Shown here piece by piece: positions 35,490-50,900 of a stretch of DNA of 64,000 nt; position 1 is the first letter of the stretch, and each line of letters begins with the position of its first letter. Below the pieces are notes generated by a model. That model did no database searches, was not told where the DNA came from, and worked only from the letters and a program-made list of their open reading frames with translations. Source of the stretch: Clytia hemisphaerica (taxonomy: Eukaryota; Cnidaria; Hydrozoa; Leptothecata; Clytiidae); the NCBI GenBank assembly GCA_902728285.1, contig CACVBU010000619.1:625370-689369 (forward strand), written 5' to 3'. The translations under genes were made by a program, and so were the position numbers.

Positions 35490-35993
35490 GTCATTCACCA
35501 AACATAAAATTGGCAACAGAACATATCCACCATTATTCTGAAGATGACGGACTACTTGCTTTCGTACCAACACACAATCAAGCTAATTTCCCGCTCTGTG
35601 GCAACGTTCATATTGAGGTTCAACAGACGATTAACGAGCACCAGTTACCAATATTGATAATATACTTAACTAGTGATCTAAAAACAACTCCCAATGAAAG
35701 ACATTATGAATATTTACAATGCTGCTAGAAAGATTTTCGATCAGAATTTTACCCTGACAACAAAAATGTCCGAAACAACTCGATGCATCAAAAGAGAAAC
35801 CGACGGGAAAGAGAGTCCTGCATATCTCGTCTTATCGCACTCGGATTATCAACCAGTGGAAAAAGTGATAAGTCTTTTAAACACAGTAGCATTGTACACG
35901 GACATTATCGGATACTCGACATGCCAACACTATTTGAAATACTACAAGCGAAGGTTCACTCGTTCTTTCTCTCGACTTCTTCAACTTGGGTAG
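35490..35993 (+). other. Open frames of uncertain status 5' of the giant gene
   Basis: A good acceptor (ATCCATTTCAG) precedes 35490 and opens a frame to 35728. A second frame is open from 35694 to the TAG at 35991. Neither shows dystroglycan-type motifs, and I find no strong donor joining either to the acceptor at 35994. They may be poorly conserved exons or intron sequence. Confidence 0.3.
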
Positions 35994-38900
35994 TTCTTCG
36001 AATTCACAAACAAACGTAGCTTGCCATGCAGTAGTAGTAATAACAAACCGATCGCAAAGACATCTTCCTACAACGTCATAGTGGACATCAACAAGTTTGT
36101 TTACATCAAACTCGATCCCAACATGTTTGTGGACGCTGAAGACGACCATCGCACCTTGAAGCTTCACATGGAATGGTCGAACGGTCGCACCATAACGTAT
36201 TCTGATTGGCTACAATATAATGGTGTATTGCAACTGATGTATACATGGGCCACTTATGAGACTTTCATGAAACAACCGAAAGATGGGTACAGTTTCGTGG
36301 TCACTGCGATGGATTCGTGTGGAGCGACTGGTTCCATCAACTACAAAGTCAAGATAAACAGCAATTTGCAACCACCTTGCTACGCGTTTGAGTTACTGGT
36401 GGAATCAAACTTGATTGCAGATACACCAAGAACACATTTATTGGGAGACATGGTTAACATTTTGGCCATTCAATTTAACGATGCAAAACTTTCCAAACAT
36501 TTAGTTCAATCGTTGATACAGCACAGCGCCATCAATTCAAGACTATTCTCCTTGCTTTTCAGCGATAGCACAATTAGTTGCAATCCCTGTAATTTAAATA
36601 AGATTCGTCAGATCGAAACGACATCGCAAAATAATCCAGCATTTCATTCAGCTTTTCCGCCGAATTTCAAATATTTGGGATTCACGGTGAAATGGGATTC
36701 GTGTTCAGGCCACTCGCCACCGATTACGTTGAGGAGCCTACCGCAACTCACCATCAACAACTACGGTTCATTGCAGTATGAAATTCCTGCAGACACTTTT
36801 TACGACGCCGAGGAAGGGTTCACAAACAACCTCAAACTATCCATTGTTTCTAGTAAAAACATTATTGCTACCTTACAATACATGAAGTTGTCGGTTTATC
36901 AAATCCAAAGCAATCCTAGTTCCACGAAATCAACCTTCACCATAAAAGCTTCCGATAGTAAAAACCAGCAGACAGAGCTGCAAATTCACATCAATCTTAA
37001 AGGAGCGTTACCTCAGCCTCCTGGTTACTTCAGTTTTCGTTTTACCGCCTATTACTCGTTTTCGAGCTCAGATGCAGAAATTCTTAACCTGGTCATGACA
37101 ACGTTTTCAAAGTATTTGAATACTAACAGTATGAAGAATTTCAATGATTACGTCATTGTGGGATTCGCGCGAACAGGTTCTTTCCCACAATTCATCACTT
37201 TCTCATTCGCTTTCAAAACATTTTATCATCACACACAAGGTTACAACCAATTCCTGATCGCACAAACCAAACTCTTCTCTCAAGGCTCAGTGTCCAATAT
37301 GTTCATTGCAGACACCATACAATATATTCGAGATATCACTGGTCAAACACACGATAACTACAACGGTTATATTTTCGTAAAACCGACTATGGTGCAACCA
37401 ACCATGATGCAAACTAAGATCAACCCTCATCCAAGTACGACTATAGACAACATCTCTCCTAGTACTGTTTCAACCCAACCATCAAGCAAAGTACCTCATA
37501 TCGAAGGCCCGATCGCTCTTTACCAGATAGGTCCGTTCAAAGTCACCTTCTGCGACTTCATGGTCTTCCCCATTCCCGATAACCTTTTCAAAGACGATGT
37601 TGACGGTTCAACGCGTCGACTGAAACTATCTTTAACAGACGCTGGACATCAACCTGTCAGTACATCTTCCTGGATTTTCGTTGACTCGGACATACAAGTC
37701 ATCTACGGGTATTTAAAAGTTGAAGATTATATTGAGTTACGAGGTGGAGGTGCAAACAAAGACACATTCTTCCACCTGGTGGCCACAAACTCCAGAGGAG
37801 GATCCACGTCTTTACGATTTAGTGTGGAACTACCAGAAAAGATCCCAGACATCTTATACACAGTCAGCATGAAGGTGACGCCCTTCTATCAACCCTCCAT
37901 CCCTGAGATCAATGAACAACTCATGCTACTGACCAAAATCTCTGCTTACTTTGGACTACCTTCTAAGTTCTCTTGGATCAATATAATTTCCTTCAAACGT
38001 CAACCAAACGAGAACCAAATTACCATTGCGTGGACCAATTGTACCTTGACTGGCCAACAATGTCATAACAAAGACGTCTCAACCATCGCGTCCAAAGTCG
38101 TTCTCGACAACGGTCAACCAAATTCTGTCTTCGCTCGCTTTTTATCTCCACAATACATCATTAACGAGATCCGAGCGACGACTTCTTCACAATGCCAACA
38201 CACGACGACGTCGACACTTCAACCGACGTCGTCAGTCATTGGATCATCATATCCAATCATTGTCAATAACATGCCGACGCTTGAAGTCACTACTCTCAAT
38301 TATTTCACTTATAAGGTAGGTCCATCTTTATGCCAACAAGGGGAACCATATCATCACCATCATCAAAATTTGTTTTGTTTCTATTTAGCCCTTTTTGCTA
38401 AAAATCATAACTTGGAGGTCTCAAGAAACATTTTCTGGTTTAAAAAACCTCATTTTAACTAACAGTTATAGCTGAAACTTATCTCCCACTTTTTTATAGA
38501 TCCCATTCAACACGTTTTACGACTCAACAGACGGGTATACACCCTACCTCACATTGAGTATGTCGTCCAACGCTGGAAAACCCATCCCAAGATCCTCTTG
38601 GATACAATTCAATGCAGCTGCACAGGAAATCAATGCTTTCTTATACGTTGACATCTTGAATGGTCGAGAAGTGGAGAATTTCCAATTTGTGTTAACAGCA
38701 ACTAACTCTTTTGCAAGGTCTAAAAACATGGTGATTAACATTCAATGTCGTCGAAAGGTGTTTCCAATGGGTGGTTTCTATGTGGAGTTTACTGGACGCG
38801 AATATTTCAATCAAATCATGAATAATATACAAGTTCTTACTATTCTTCTTCAACGTTACTTCCAGTACACTGGCAATCGATACAACACAGAGATCGTCTC

Positions 38901-41900
38901 TTTCCAAAGGAACACTGGACTGAATTTTCGAATGAGGTTCATGTACCACCGCGTCATCGATTCCTCCAACGATTGTAATGTCACCGAACTGTACAACTTG
39001 CAAAAGATATTGCTCACGAGCCAAGGGCAAATCAATTCTGACTTTATGTTCGCATTTTTACCAGAAGCGGTGGCAAGTCATGTCACCATCACTACCTTCG
39101 GCTCATGCTTGAACCTGCCTACCACCACACCGTCCACCCCTCAACCTGTCATATTGAACCAGATTCAACCTTTAGTCATCAGCAATGCTGGCTTCTTCCA
39201 ATACTCCATTCCCGAAAAGACTTTCTATGACGCAAAAGATGGCTTTACACCAATGATGCAACTCAAACTTTTGGACCAATACAAAACGGAGGTTCGTAAG
39301 GACTCTTGGATCACTTTATCCAACAACCAAGTGATATTAGCTTCACCCTCTAGCATGCAATTTCCAAACACCAGGACAAACCAGTTCTATCTGCGAGTGA
39401 TCAACAGTCAATTGAAGTTCACAGATTTGGCTTTAGAAGTGACAGTCATTAACCAATCACCTGTCGACGCTTTACGAATCACTCTAACAGGCGTGCACAA
39501 GTTCCAATCCATTTCAAGTACAGTAGACATAATCATTTACATCATGGAAAAACTCAACTCTTATTTGTACGACCAAACGAACCGTAAAGAGACAGTGTTG
39601 ATCAGTTTTTATCACAGCTCTTCCACCTTCACAATGCACCTGGATGACGCTTCACTGATTGGCGACATCTGCTCATCCAACGCATTTCGAACCTTAGAAA
39701 AGAAGATTTACATCACACCTGGTAACATCCATCCACAGATGGTGATGGAGTTGTTCCCTCAAGTCTCCTTGACAGAAGTTCAATTTTCTAAGCAATGTAA
39801 CAGACCGATCACAACCTCTAAACCAACCACAACAGAAAAACAGAATACCCCACCATACGTCAACCAACCTATACAACCAATACATATCTCCTTTGGTCGG
39901 TTGTTGTTCAAATACATCAGTCCTCAAACATTCCTAGATAGGGAGGACGGTGATGCCAGACACTTACAATTAACACTCCTCCACAACAATGGTGGAACAG
40001 TCCAACCCGATAACTGGGTTCAAATGAACCAGAACACTCTGCTCATTTACGGTTCGTACACTTTACAAGATTACAACATGTTACCGTTTGACAAATACCG
40101 TTACATGCTACGAGCAACTGACTCCAAAGGCTCTTTCACAGCAACTCCAATCATCTTCGAGCGTCCAAGCACATCACTAGAGTACAGTTTCAAGATTCGT
40201 ACCACAATTACCATGTTTTATGACTCCACCACCAGCTTGGTGAACGAGCAAATACTTTTCATCACCAAGATCAATAGCTACATCACAACCTACCTTAGAT
40301 ATGGTATTCAAATCATCACTTTCACCAGAAGCATCTTGATCAAGCAACTCATTATTGAATGGGCATTGGACAATCTCAGCGATGACATCTGTCCTTGGCA
40401 GACATTACAATTAATCACCGACAAATTCGTCTCCAACAGCCAACCATCAAGTGGATATCGATCAATCATGAGGCCAGAATACTCAGTCAGTTCAGTAGAA
40501 ATCCAACGAATGCCTTCATGTCAACAAATCACCATTTCACCATCCCCATCATCCACCACCACACATCTCCAAACCTCCACATCCATTCCTACAACTCCAA
40601 TACCCAAACCTCCGACCATTAACACAAATATCTTTCCAATAAGATTATCAACCAAGCAAAGTGCCATCTTCATCTACTACATACCGAGCAATGCATTTAA
40701 CAACCCAATGAATTCACCCTTAAAGTTAGACCTCTTAACAGAAGAGGGTAGACAACTGGAAAATAGATCTTGGGTTTCATTCAACAAGCAGCATAATTAC
40801 ATTTATGGAATGTTGATTGAGGATATGATTACCAGTGGTTCTTCTGATGTGTACCGTCTACAAGCAACTAATGGTGGAGGATCGGTCTATTCTCAAGTCA
40901 CTATCACAATACCGGTCTTAGAGAAGAAATTCCATTCGATCACTATTCTGTTTCGTACAAGAGACACCTTCTTTAAATACGCAGACCTTACTGCACTCGT
41001 CATTGGCCAATTGAGTCTATACCTCAGACAAAGTGGTGTCATTAATCTCTTATCAATCATCAAAATGCAAGGGAATTTCTGGTCCGTACAATTCGCAGCA
41101 TCCACTCAAATCGTCGACTATTGTAACATGCAACAATACTTTACGTTTCGACGGAAGTTTGTAGTAGACACACTAGTTAGTACTTTGTTCAAGAACTTTG
41201 TTTATCCAGAGATGGAAGTACTACAAGCGTACGCTAGCAATGAACAATGTCAAAACGTAACCACAACAACCACTACCACACCCACACCAAACGTAAACCT
41301 CCCTCCCACCGTCTTCAAATTGTTTGCGAAAGTTACGGCAACGACATGTGAGGTGTTCGAGTTTCAGATTCCTAACAACTCGTTCTTCGACGTGGAAGAC
41401 GGGTTAACATCGAACCTGGCGATCACCATACAAGAACCGGATGGAGCAGAATTACCAAAAGATGTTTGGCTGGTTTTCAATGAAACGACGCGCACGTTGA
41501 GAGGATTGTTGACGCTGACCGAAGCAGTGAATAGCAACCAGTTTGTTTATCGAGTGGTGGCTACTGATAAAGCAGGTTGGTTAAGTTCCATTTTTTATTT
41601 CAATCTTCCATTTGTTGTCGAAATTAAATCTTAGAAAGAAGTTAAAAAGCAACATCAAATTACCATTCCTTTTTCTAGGGTACAGACCAGACTTCTATAA
41701 CCAATATTCAACATATTTTTAATAAGTCCCTTTCCTGTTTCAATAAATTTTATCTGTTTTTCTTACTTTACAGTGCAAAACGGAAAGCATTCAGTGGTAA
41801 ATTTTTTTCTCAAAAATGCCCTTGCCCTTCTCATTTAATTATCATTCTTTTGCAGGTTTATCAGTGTTCCAAATGTTGACCATTCACGTTTCAAAACCTC

Positions 41901-44900
41901 AAAACGAGGTTGACGGTCACTTGGTCGAAACTTATGGCACCATACTACAACAGATAGAAACGAACGCACTCAAGTTGCTCATTCATCAGAAATTCCTTTC
42001 GTACATTCAACAAAAGTTCACGCAAGGCTCAGTAGACGGCCTCCAAATACATTCCATGATCATCTATCCAACCAATCCAAAAAGCATGAACTTGAAATGG
42101 TCCATCTGTCAACGTCAATGCAACCAGAACGTGGATATCGAATTGAAACGCATTCTCATGGTGCAGAACATACAACCTAATTATGACGTCATGGTGCTGC
42201 TACACCCAACTGCTCACGTGACTAGTGTTTCTATCACTGGTGATACCAAATGTAGGACGACAACGACCACCACTACCACTCCCACCAAAGTAACACCCTC
42301 TCCAAACACACCTCCTACGATCAACAGAGTTATACCAATTTTAACTGTGGAAGGTTGTAAATTGCTGGACTACCAAATACCTCATGATACATGCTTTGAC
42401 AAAGAAGATGGATACACAGCCAAACTTCATATCAAACTTCTTCATGAAAACAAGACTGAAGTTGGAGATTCGTCGTGGATTCACTTGAACCACGCAACAC
42501 AAAAGATCTATGGTATTCTGAAAATCAGTGATTTGGAAGGTTCGCCAAACAATGTCTTCACATTCTACTTGGTTTGTCAAGACTCTGGTGGATTGAGTGT
42601 GGAGCATCGGTTCTACATTCTACCAAGTGGTACACCAATGATGCCAAAGTATCATTTCACTATGAAAAGTTACATCTACGTCAACGAGATGATGAGTGAT
42701 TCAGAAATCCAACTGCTCTGGATCAAGAGAATGAAACGATACCTCGGAGAAACAGAATACAATATCCAATTAATTGACATGAAGCGAACCACAATCTTAT
42801 ATCCTCAAATCACCATCAAATGGTATAATTGCTCCATACAAGATCCCTGTTCGCAAGATGCTTTACATTTGAAATCCTTATTATTGAATGATAAAAACCA
42901 TCACAGTTTGAATGAGCAATTCTCTAGATCGATGGTTCCAGAGTTTGTCTTAATCTCAGGAGCTATGGAGCAACAACAACCTTGCCAAGTTATCACTACG
43001 ACCACTGGAACACCATCCCTAACAACAACTCCACCAGTCAACCAAATACCCATTACTGTTATGAAAGTTTTGAAAGTGGAGATTGATGTTTGTGAACAAG
43101 TTGTGTATCAAATTCCTGCAAACGCTTTCTTTGACGTTGAAGACGGGTACACGCGGAACTTGAAACTCTCTTTGACCAACAAAGATGACAGCAAAGTAGA
43201 CGAACTGTGTATCAATTTCGACAAGGGAGCACAGACTATCTATTTCCGATACGTCAAGGATTTGTTTCAAAACAACCTTGAGCTGAAACTGACAGCTATG
43301 GATTCAGAAGGAGGAAGCGCAACGAGTGATTTAGTAATCACCACAAAAGCCAACGTTGCGGAATTAAGCCACTGGTTTTCTATGCGAAGTTACGTATATA
43401 ACATTGTTCCACAGAAGTTGAACATTCTGAACAGCTTCACAGCAAAGTTAGAGCATTTCTTCAGTGATAAGAGCGGCGGTCAGATCATGTTCAAAAAGTT
43501 ATCATATACAGATAATTACATGGAAGTTGAATGGTCGAATTGCTCGTTGTACACAACCTGCAAGAATTCATCCTTGTCGAAAATGAAATCCAAAATGTTG
43601 ATGTTTGACTCGTCAAGCATAGTGAACCCACAATTCATTTCCTTCATGGCTCCATCTTTCGTCATTACTTTCTTACAAATGCAATATGGAGATATCTGCT
43701 ACCCACACCCATCCACAACTGTGGTACCAACGCCCAGTACACAGGTCACGCCCCAGCCATCAGTCACACCGACACATGGTTTAAACACGCCTCCACGTGT
43801 CATGAAAGAAATACCTGTGTATAGTGTACCGTTATGTGCTTTATTCAGCTTTCGCATTCCACAAGATACCTTCTATGATCGAGAAGACGGTGGTACTAGA
43901 AATTTGAGACTTGAGTTACGTCAGTTCAATGACCAAGAACTGGCGAGCACGTCTTGGATACAGTTTGTGGAATCAACACAAGTGGTTTACGGTCAGTTCC
44001 GTCAAGAGGGTAATAACATGGACAGTAAATACATCAGTTACATTTTGCGAGCATATGACAGATCAGGCCTCAACACTTTCACCGTCATTACAATGAAAAC
44101 ACCCCCGATGGACACCGTTCCCTACTTCATTGAGGCCGAATTCACCCGATTTTACGATGAAAACACACCGGAACTTATCTCACAACTCTTTCTAACAAGC
44201 AAGATCTCTACATATTTAGGTGAGCAAAATGTTGGCAACGTTCTTGCTATTTCCTACAAGCGTACTCCAAACACTATCGAGTTATCTTGGACAAATTGTC
44301 GACTGATTGATAGATCATGTCAAAACAATGAGGTGCAAGATAATATTCGCAAATTTGCGACGAACGGTGTAGATCAGATCAACGATGACTTCAGACGAGC
44401 TATGGATCCATACTACATCGTCAAGAAAGTATTGGTCAACACCTCCAATTGTGACAAGTTACCGAGAACCACCACAATTCCATCGCCTTCCAGCTCCATG
44501 TATCCAGCAATGTCTTCCATCTCCACAAACCAGCCACCAAGGGTGAACGGGATCATCGAACCCATACCTCTCAAGAAATGTGGGTCATTCTCTTACACCA
44601 TTCCGAATAATCTTTTCATCGATGAAGATGGCAATACCAGGAATCTGAGGATACAATTCTTCGATATCTATGGCAACGAAGTCAACAATCGCACATCTTG
44701 GGTTCAATACAATCCAAAATTATTCCTTATCTATGGTTTGATCAAATGCAGCGACATCGAGAAACAACCTGACGCTGGATACCAATACATTCTGGAAGCT
44801 TCTGATTCGCAAGGGCTTTCCGTATTCACAATCCTACCATTTCAAAAGTTGGATCAGATCACTCGAATAGGGTTCGAGATTGAAATGGAGATTGAATGTT

Positions 44901-47900
44901 CCTTTGATGCAGTGACGCCGTATCTGAACGATATTTTTCAAATCATCAACAAGATTGTCTTCTTCTTTGGCGATCACAACATGGACAATATCAAGGTAGT
45001 GAAATTCTTCGAAAAACCAGGATCTATAGGCACAATCATATTCAAATGGACCAACTGCACGTTCGATTTTACCACATGTCCAACAGACCAAATCGAGTTG
45101 TTGGTACAAAAGATTACATCCTCAAACGGAGCATTTGCCAAAAGCTTTGAGCCAAACTACAGAGTGAAGAGTATTGAATACGTTTACAACACGCCCTGTC
45201 AGAAACCCACCACGACACTTGCCCCTACAACTACACCCTTACCAAGCCCTCCGAAAGTAGTCAACTATATTTCGACCATCATAACAAAGCGCTGCGCAAA
45301 TCTACACTTTCCCATCCCTGAAAAGACGTTTTATGACGATGAAGACGGTTGGACGAGAAATCTAACATTGCTGTTGATGACAGTGACAGATGAGAAGTTG
45401 TCATCAGGAAGCTGGATTCAGTTCGATCAACAGTCTCAAACTATCATAGGAAGACCTGCAAAATTGACAAACATCCCAGACCCTTACCAATCCTTTATTT
45501 ACAATTTAGTTGCCATGGATAAGGAAGGAAACCAATCCCCACTTGTTATTCGAATCGACGTTCTATCCGACCCTAAACCAAACACAATCAACCAGAATTT
45601 CACTCTGATCCTTAAGAAAAACTTTCCAATAAACATCCCTGATGTAAAAGCTTACAAAGAACGATTGAAAACCAAGATCGCGTCGTATTATGGAGATACT
45701 GGGTCATATTTCATCAACGAAATCGATTTTGCATCCAATCAAAACTCCTTACAGCTTTCTTGGTCGAATTGTACAGTGAACGGACCATCATGCAACAACA
45801 CGTTAGCTCGTTTGATCAAAGACAAAATTATGGACCCATCTGGAAAATGTCGAACACAGTTTGCATTCATATTTCTACCGGAATTCACTGTAAAAGAGCT
45901 GACAATGCAAATTAACTCTGACTGTGGTATCATCACAAGTACCATAACGCCCACGACTTCCGCCCTCGTTACACCTTCGAGCAGTATTTCACCGATGCCA
46001 GACACCACCATCAAGGTGCTGGTGGAAGAAATTAACATTCCTGTCGATTACTGCAAACAAGTGGAGTACATGATTCCTGAGAACATATTTCACGACGAAG
46101 CGACGGGTAATTCACGTTCGTTCACTTACAGTTTGTTGTATGAGGATAAGTTAACAGTTACTTGCAGTTCATGGTTGCAACTCAATGTAACCTCGGGTAA
46201 TGAGCTGTATGGCAACCTGTTACGGACGCAACCAGTTAACCCTGTCAAGTACAAACTGCGAGCATTGAACGAAGTTGGAGCATCTGCCACATCTGACATC
46301 CTGATCGATACAACACAGCTAGAAAAGTTGAATATCTCATATCGTGCTGCATTTAGTTTCCAAACAACTTTGGACGAAAAAATATGTGATGCTGAGCTCT
46401 TGTTCATACTGAAAGAGAAACTAAAGACATATTTTGGTGATGATACCACTTCCTACACCAGCTTCTTATTCTTCTCACGAGGTACCAAACAGCAACCAAG
46501 TTACGTCATGTGGACAAATTGCACCATTCGCACCGATATATGTGATTTCAGACACATTAACGAAATCACTGCCAAGCTATTCGTCGACGATCAAAGTCTA
46601 GTTGTCAAGCCTGCTCTCATCGAAGCACTCAAACCTGAATTCACAGATCTGTCAGTCCTTGAAGAGAAATTGGGTCCTTGTGACGCAAATGAGGTCTTGT
46701 CAGTCGGTTTGAGTCCAGATCCAATCTGTGTGGACTCGTGTGGGGAATTTATTTACAAATTGAATGATAGCATGTTTATAGATCCTGAGGATGGCAATAC
46801 GAGCAAACTAATCATCGAAATGACCAATAAAGATTCCACACCTTTGGCACCCAATTCGTGGATTCAGTTTGACCAGGTGAACAAAGAAATTGTCGGTTTC
46901 CCATCGGAGAGTGTTATAGTGAACGAACCAAGTGAAGGTTATGTATATTTGATCAACGCGTACGACTCACAGGGTGCGGCCGCTTCCGTACCCGTCACCT
47001 TCAAGATGTGTAGAGGTCTACCTTCTTATGATGGTAGTGTTACCGTCAAACTGAAATGCAACAAGACAATCACCAAAGCCATTCATATTGTAGAAGACAC
47101 ACTGCATAGGATATCAGAAGCGTATTACGATGGGACATTAGCCGATTTCTTTCTCGTCAACTATCAATTGAAGATGAATGATATGAACTTTACGTGGACG
47201 AACTGTACAGGAAGTGTTGACTTCGATTTGGAGCAATTACAGAATTCGCTGAATGATTCCGACTGTCAACCCATCAACGTAACTATCACTGATCATAAAG
47301 ATTACCCACCCATAGTTGTTCGTGATAATTTGAGGTTCGACATCTCCTTTTGTCACCCGAAGAATTACACCATTCCTTTTGACAGCATCGTTGACGGTGA
47401 GGATGGGGACTTAAGAAACATGACCGTGTATCTGGCCTTTCAAAACATGCAACCTCTACCATCAGATTATTTTTTAGCTTTGTATAAAGATTCACTTGAG
47501 GTCATTTTTATGGCTGCCAATCAAACGAAAAGTAAAATCATATATGAATACTACTTAGTAGCAGTAGACAAAAGAAATCAAACAGCTCGAATGATGCTTT
47601 ATTTCGAAGTGATGGATGATTTCCCGCCCGTCAATTACCTGATTGGTACGAAACTTCGAGCTCCAAGCAACATCGCAACTATTCAAAGCATCAACGATTA
47701 TTTCGATGCAATCAACCAATACAGGAATAACAACAGCACATGGTTAGTAAATGACTACCGAGGCTTTTCAAACGGAACAATCATCATACGTTATACACAA
47801 TGTACCCATTCCTACCCTAAATGTGACCACAAAAACATTGAGACATTCAGATCAACCTTTATGTCGGAGGATGGTCAAATCAACCCAGATGTCATTGCAG

Positions 47901-50900
47901 CAATGTTTCCAAGGTTTAGAGTACAATCCATGGATATTGAAAGATACAAAGATTGCTTGTTGGAGCCCAACACGCCACCAGAAAAACATCACAATCTCAG
48001 TGTGACCATCAAAAGATGTGGCATAACAAAATATCGAATTCCCGAAGACACTTTCTTTGACAAAGAGGACGGGAACACTGGCAATCTGACATTGAAATTG
48101 TACAGAGATGAAGGTACTCAATGTTGGTTGAAATTCAATGCAACCGACCAACAAATGACCCTTCTCTATGATTCTGGCAAAGCTGGTCAGACATTCAACT
48201 TCACTATCCAAGCAACAGACGTGAGAGGGGAAAGCGTCAACGCAACTCTCGCCGTGTTTTTCGAAGAACGAGGAAGAATAAGCTACCAACTAGTCTTCCT
48301 ATTCGACATTGTTGAAACCTTACCATGTTTCGAAGAGAAGTATTTCGTATCAGAAACGATGTTGACATACTTCAATAACACCGAAGAAATAGGAGTTGCC
48401 AGTATTTCCAAAGGGCCTGACAACCTTTTAATGGAGGTGGTAGTGGAGCATTGCGATATGGACTTTTCACCATGCAACTACATCGTCATGGACCGCTTAA
48501 CAAAAGCATTACAAGATGGAAATTCATTGAAGAGGGAATTTATTGATTCCTTTTCCACAGATAAATATATACCGAGGTACTTGTCGCAACGCAAAGGGGA
48601 GCCGTGTCTTGACCGAAGTAATACAGCACCTCTCTCCCAAGGAGAGATCGGATTGGTGAACGTGACCGCTTGCACCAATCAGACCGAGCTTTTTTTACCA
48701 CGTGATCTAGTGATGGATAACGAGGATGGTGATTGGTCCAACATGAAGAAGGTACTATACAAGGTCTTGGAAAGTGGCGGGAAAACACTTGTTACGTCGA
48801 AAGACTGGATTCAAATGAATGGCGTTTCTATTATGATTATTTACGTTCGATCCCTGGCAACTTCACAACCAGAAGAAGGCTACCACTTCCTAATCGACGT
48901 CACTGACAGTCGCGGTAGTCAAATCGAAGTACCGCTCACTGTGACCTTTGAACGAGACAGACCAAACATTACATTTGCAATAAACATGTCTTTAGCATTA
49001 CGCCAGACCGGTATCGTTGACTCTATTAAAAGTTGGAAAGTGGGTATCGAAAAAAACCTCAGTTTAACAATTGAAGTATTGAATTATATGTCTAGAAGAG
49101 AGAATACCATACTAGTTGAATGGACCATTTGTGGAATGAGCAAAGACGCGAGTCGGTGTCCTTACGAAGAGATCAAGAAAATTGAACAGTATTTGATGGA
49201 TGTGGGTGAACAAGTGAACATGACTCGTTATGGGAAATGTTTGGAGCCACCTTCAAGACCACCCAACAGTACTGATGTCTCCTTCATTCTTGATCCATGT
49301 TTGAAAATCAATTACACCATCCCTGAAGACGTCTTCTTTGACGACAAAGATGGTGGCACAAGCAACCTGACGCTAAAAGTCGTGCAAAATTACCCCACGG
49401 AGCTGGCCGATTTTATCACGTATGACGAGAAGAGGTATTGTTTCCATGGTATTGTCATGTTGGAATTCTTCGATCGATACAAACGTTTGGAATACCTGAT
49501 TCAAGCGACCGATTCTGATGGTCTGACGGCCAACGCCACTTTGAGATTCGTTGCTCGTAACATCACAAGACAGTACCAATTCCGTATTCACGCTACTTAT
49601 TTCGGTCAACCGCGAACCGAAATTGCATTCGCCACCGAGTTCTGTTATCGCTTTGAGAAATACCTTCGAGACATCAATTTGGATGCTGGGGTGACGATCT
49701 ACAATGTGTCAACGATATCCGAGCAAGCTTCGTCATCCAGGTACGATATCACGGTCACGCCATGTGCGCTGACAGGTCCTGTTTGCAATAAACAGACATC
49801 AACTTCAATCACTGATCAACTCGTCACAACATCAAGCCAACCAAAGTTCAGCTTCATCAGAGAAATGTTGGACCTCATCGTCCCTGATAAAATCGACATT
49901 GTAAAAGAAAATGTCTGCCATAATATCGATTGGCATTCCGAGGATGTCAAATATCTTAAAGCCAGCATTTGTAACAAGAAGCAATATTCAAAAGACGTTT
50001 TAGTAAGAAATGCAACAGAAACAACAACACTGGTGTTTGACAACCTATATCCATGGATGGCATTCGATGAAAGGAGTCAGATCATCTCACTGAATCCTAC
50101 TTTGAGAGAAGTGGAAACACAACCAGAGGATGGCTACTTGTTGCTTTACAACATCAGAGACGGGAACATCCAATCACCAAAGCAGAACACCAGTGTCTTG
50201 ATTGAAGGGGATCCATCAGATTATAATTTCATGATTGTATTGCACCTCAGACCAGATGAAGCGCCGGTCACCTCCACACTGGATACTACAAAAAGGTTGC
50301 AACTGATCAATGACATTCAGATGAAAGTAAACGAAATCACCAAAGACACCAATTTCAATTTCACGACTGTCATCGATGTTAATTCCACCTCGGACAATAT
50401 TCTTCGAGTATTCCTGTACGATTGCAATCTGAACGGCGAATTCTGCCAAACCCTTTTGAATGACGAACTTTACGAGACTTTCACAGACAGTGACGGATCA
50501 ATCAAAGCAAGCATCCAAAACACATTCCAACCAAAATACAAATTGGAAAGCATTACAACATCAAAACGAGGGAGATGCAATGAGCTACCCAAAGATCGAC
50601 CTTACGTCACTGATGAGATCCCACCAATGAATTTATCATTATGTCAGAAACTTGATTATCGATTACCCAAAGGTTTGTTTATGGACACTCTGGATGGGGA
50701 GATCAAAGGTGAAAGAATCCGTTTATGTGATGAAGCTGGTAACGCTATAACATCCCCAACCTACATCAAATACAACGCACAACGAAACTCTTTACAAGTC
50801 ATTCTCACACAAGAACAGCTAAAGAAATTCGGTGATCGAAAGCTTTTAATGTTCTATTTGAAAGCGAACAACAGTCGTGGTGAGATGGCAAACACTTCAT

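Noticed and set aside
41816..41855. Start codon at 41816 for an independent 3,712-residue protein
   Set aside because: It lies in an intron. The acceptor at 41855 continues module 8 in frame from the donor at 41575.
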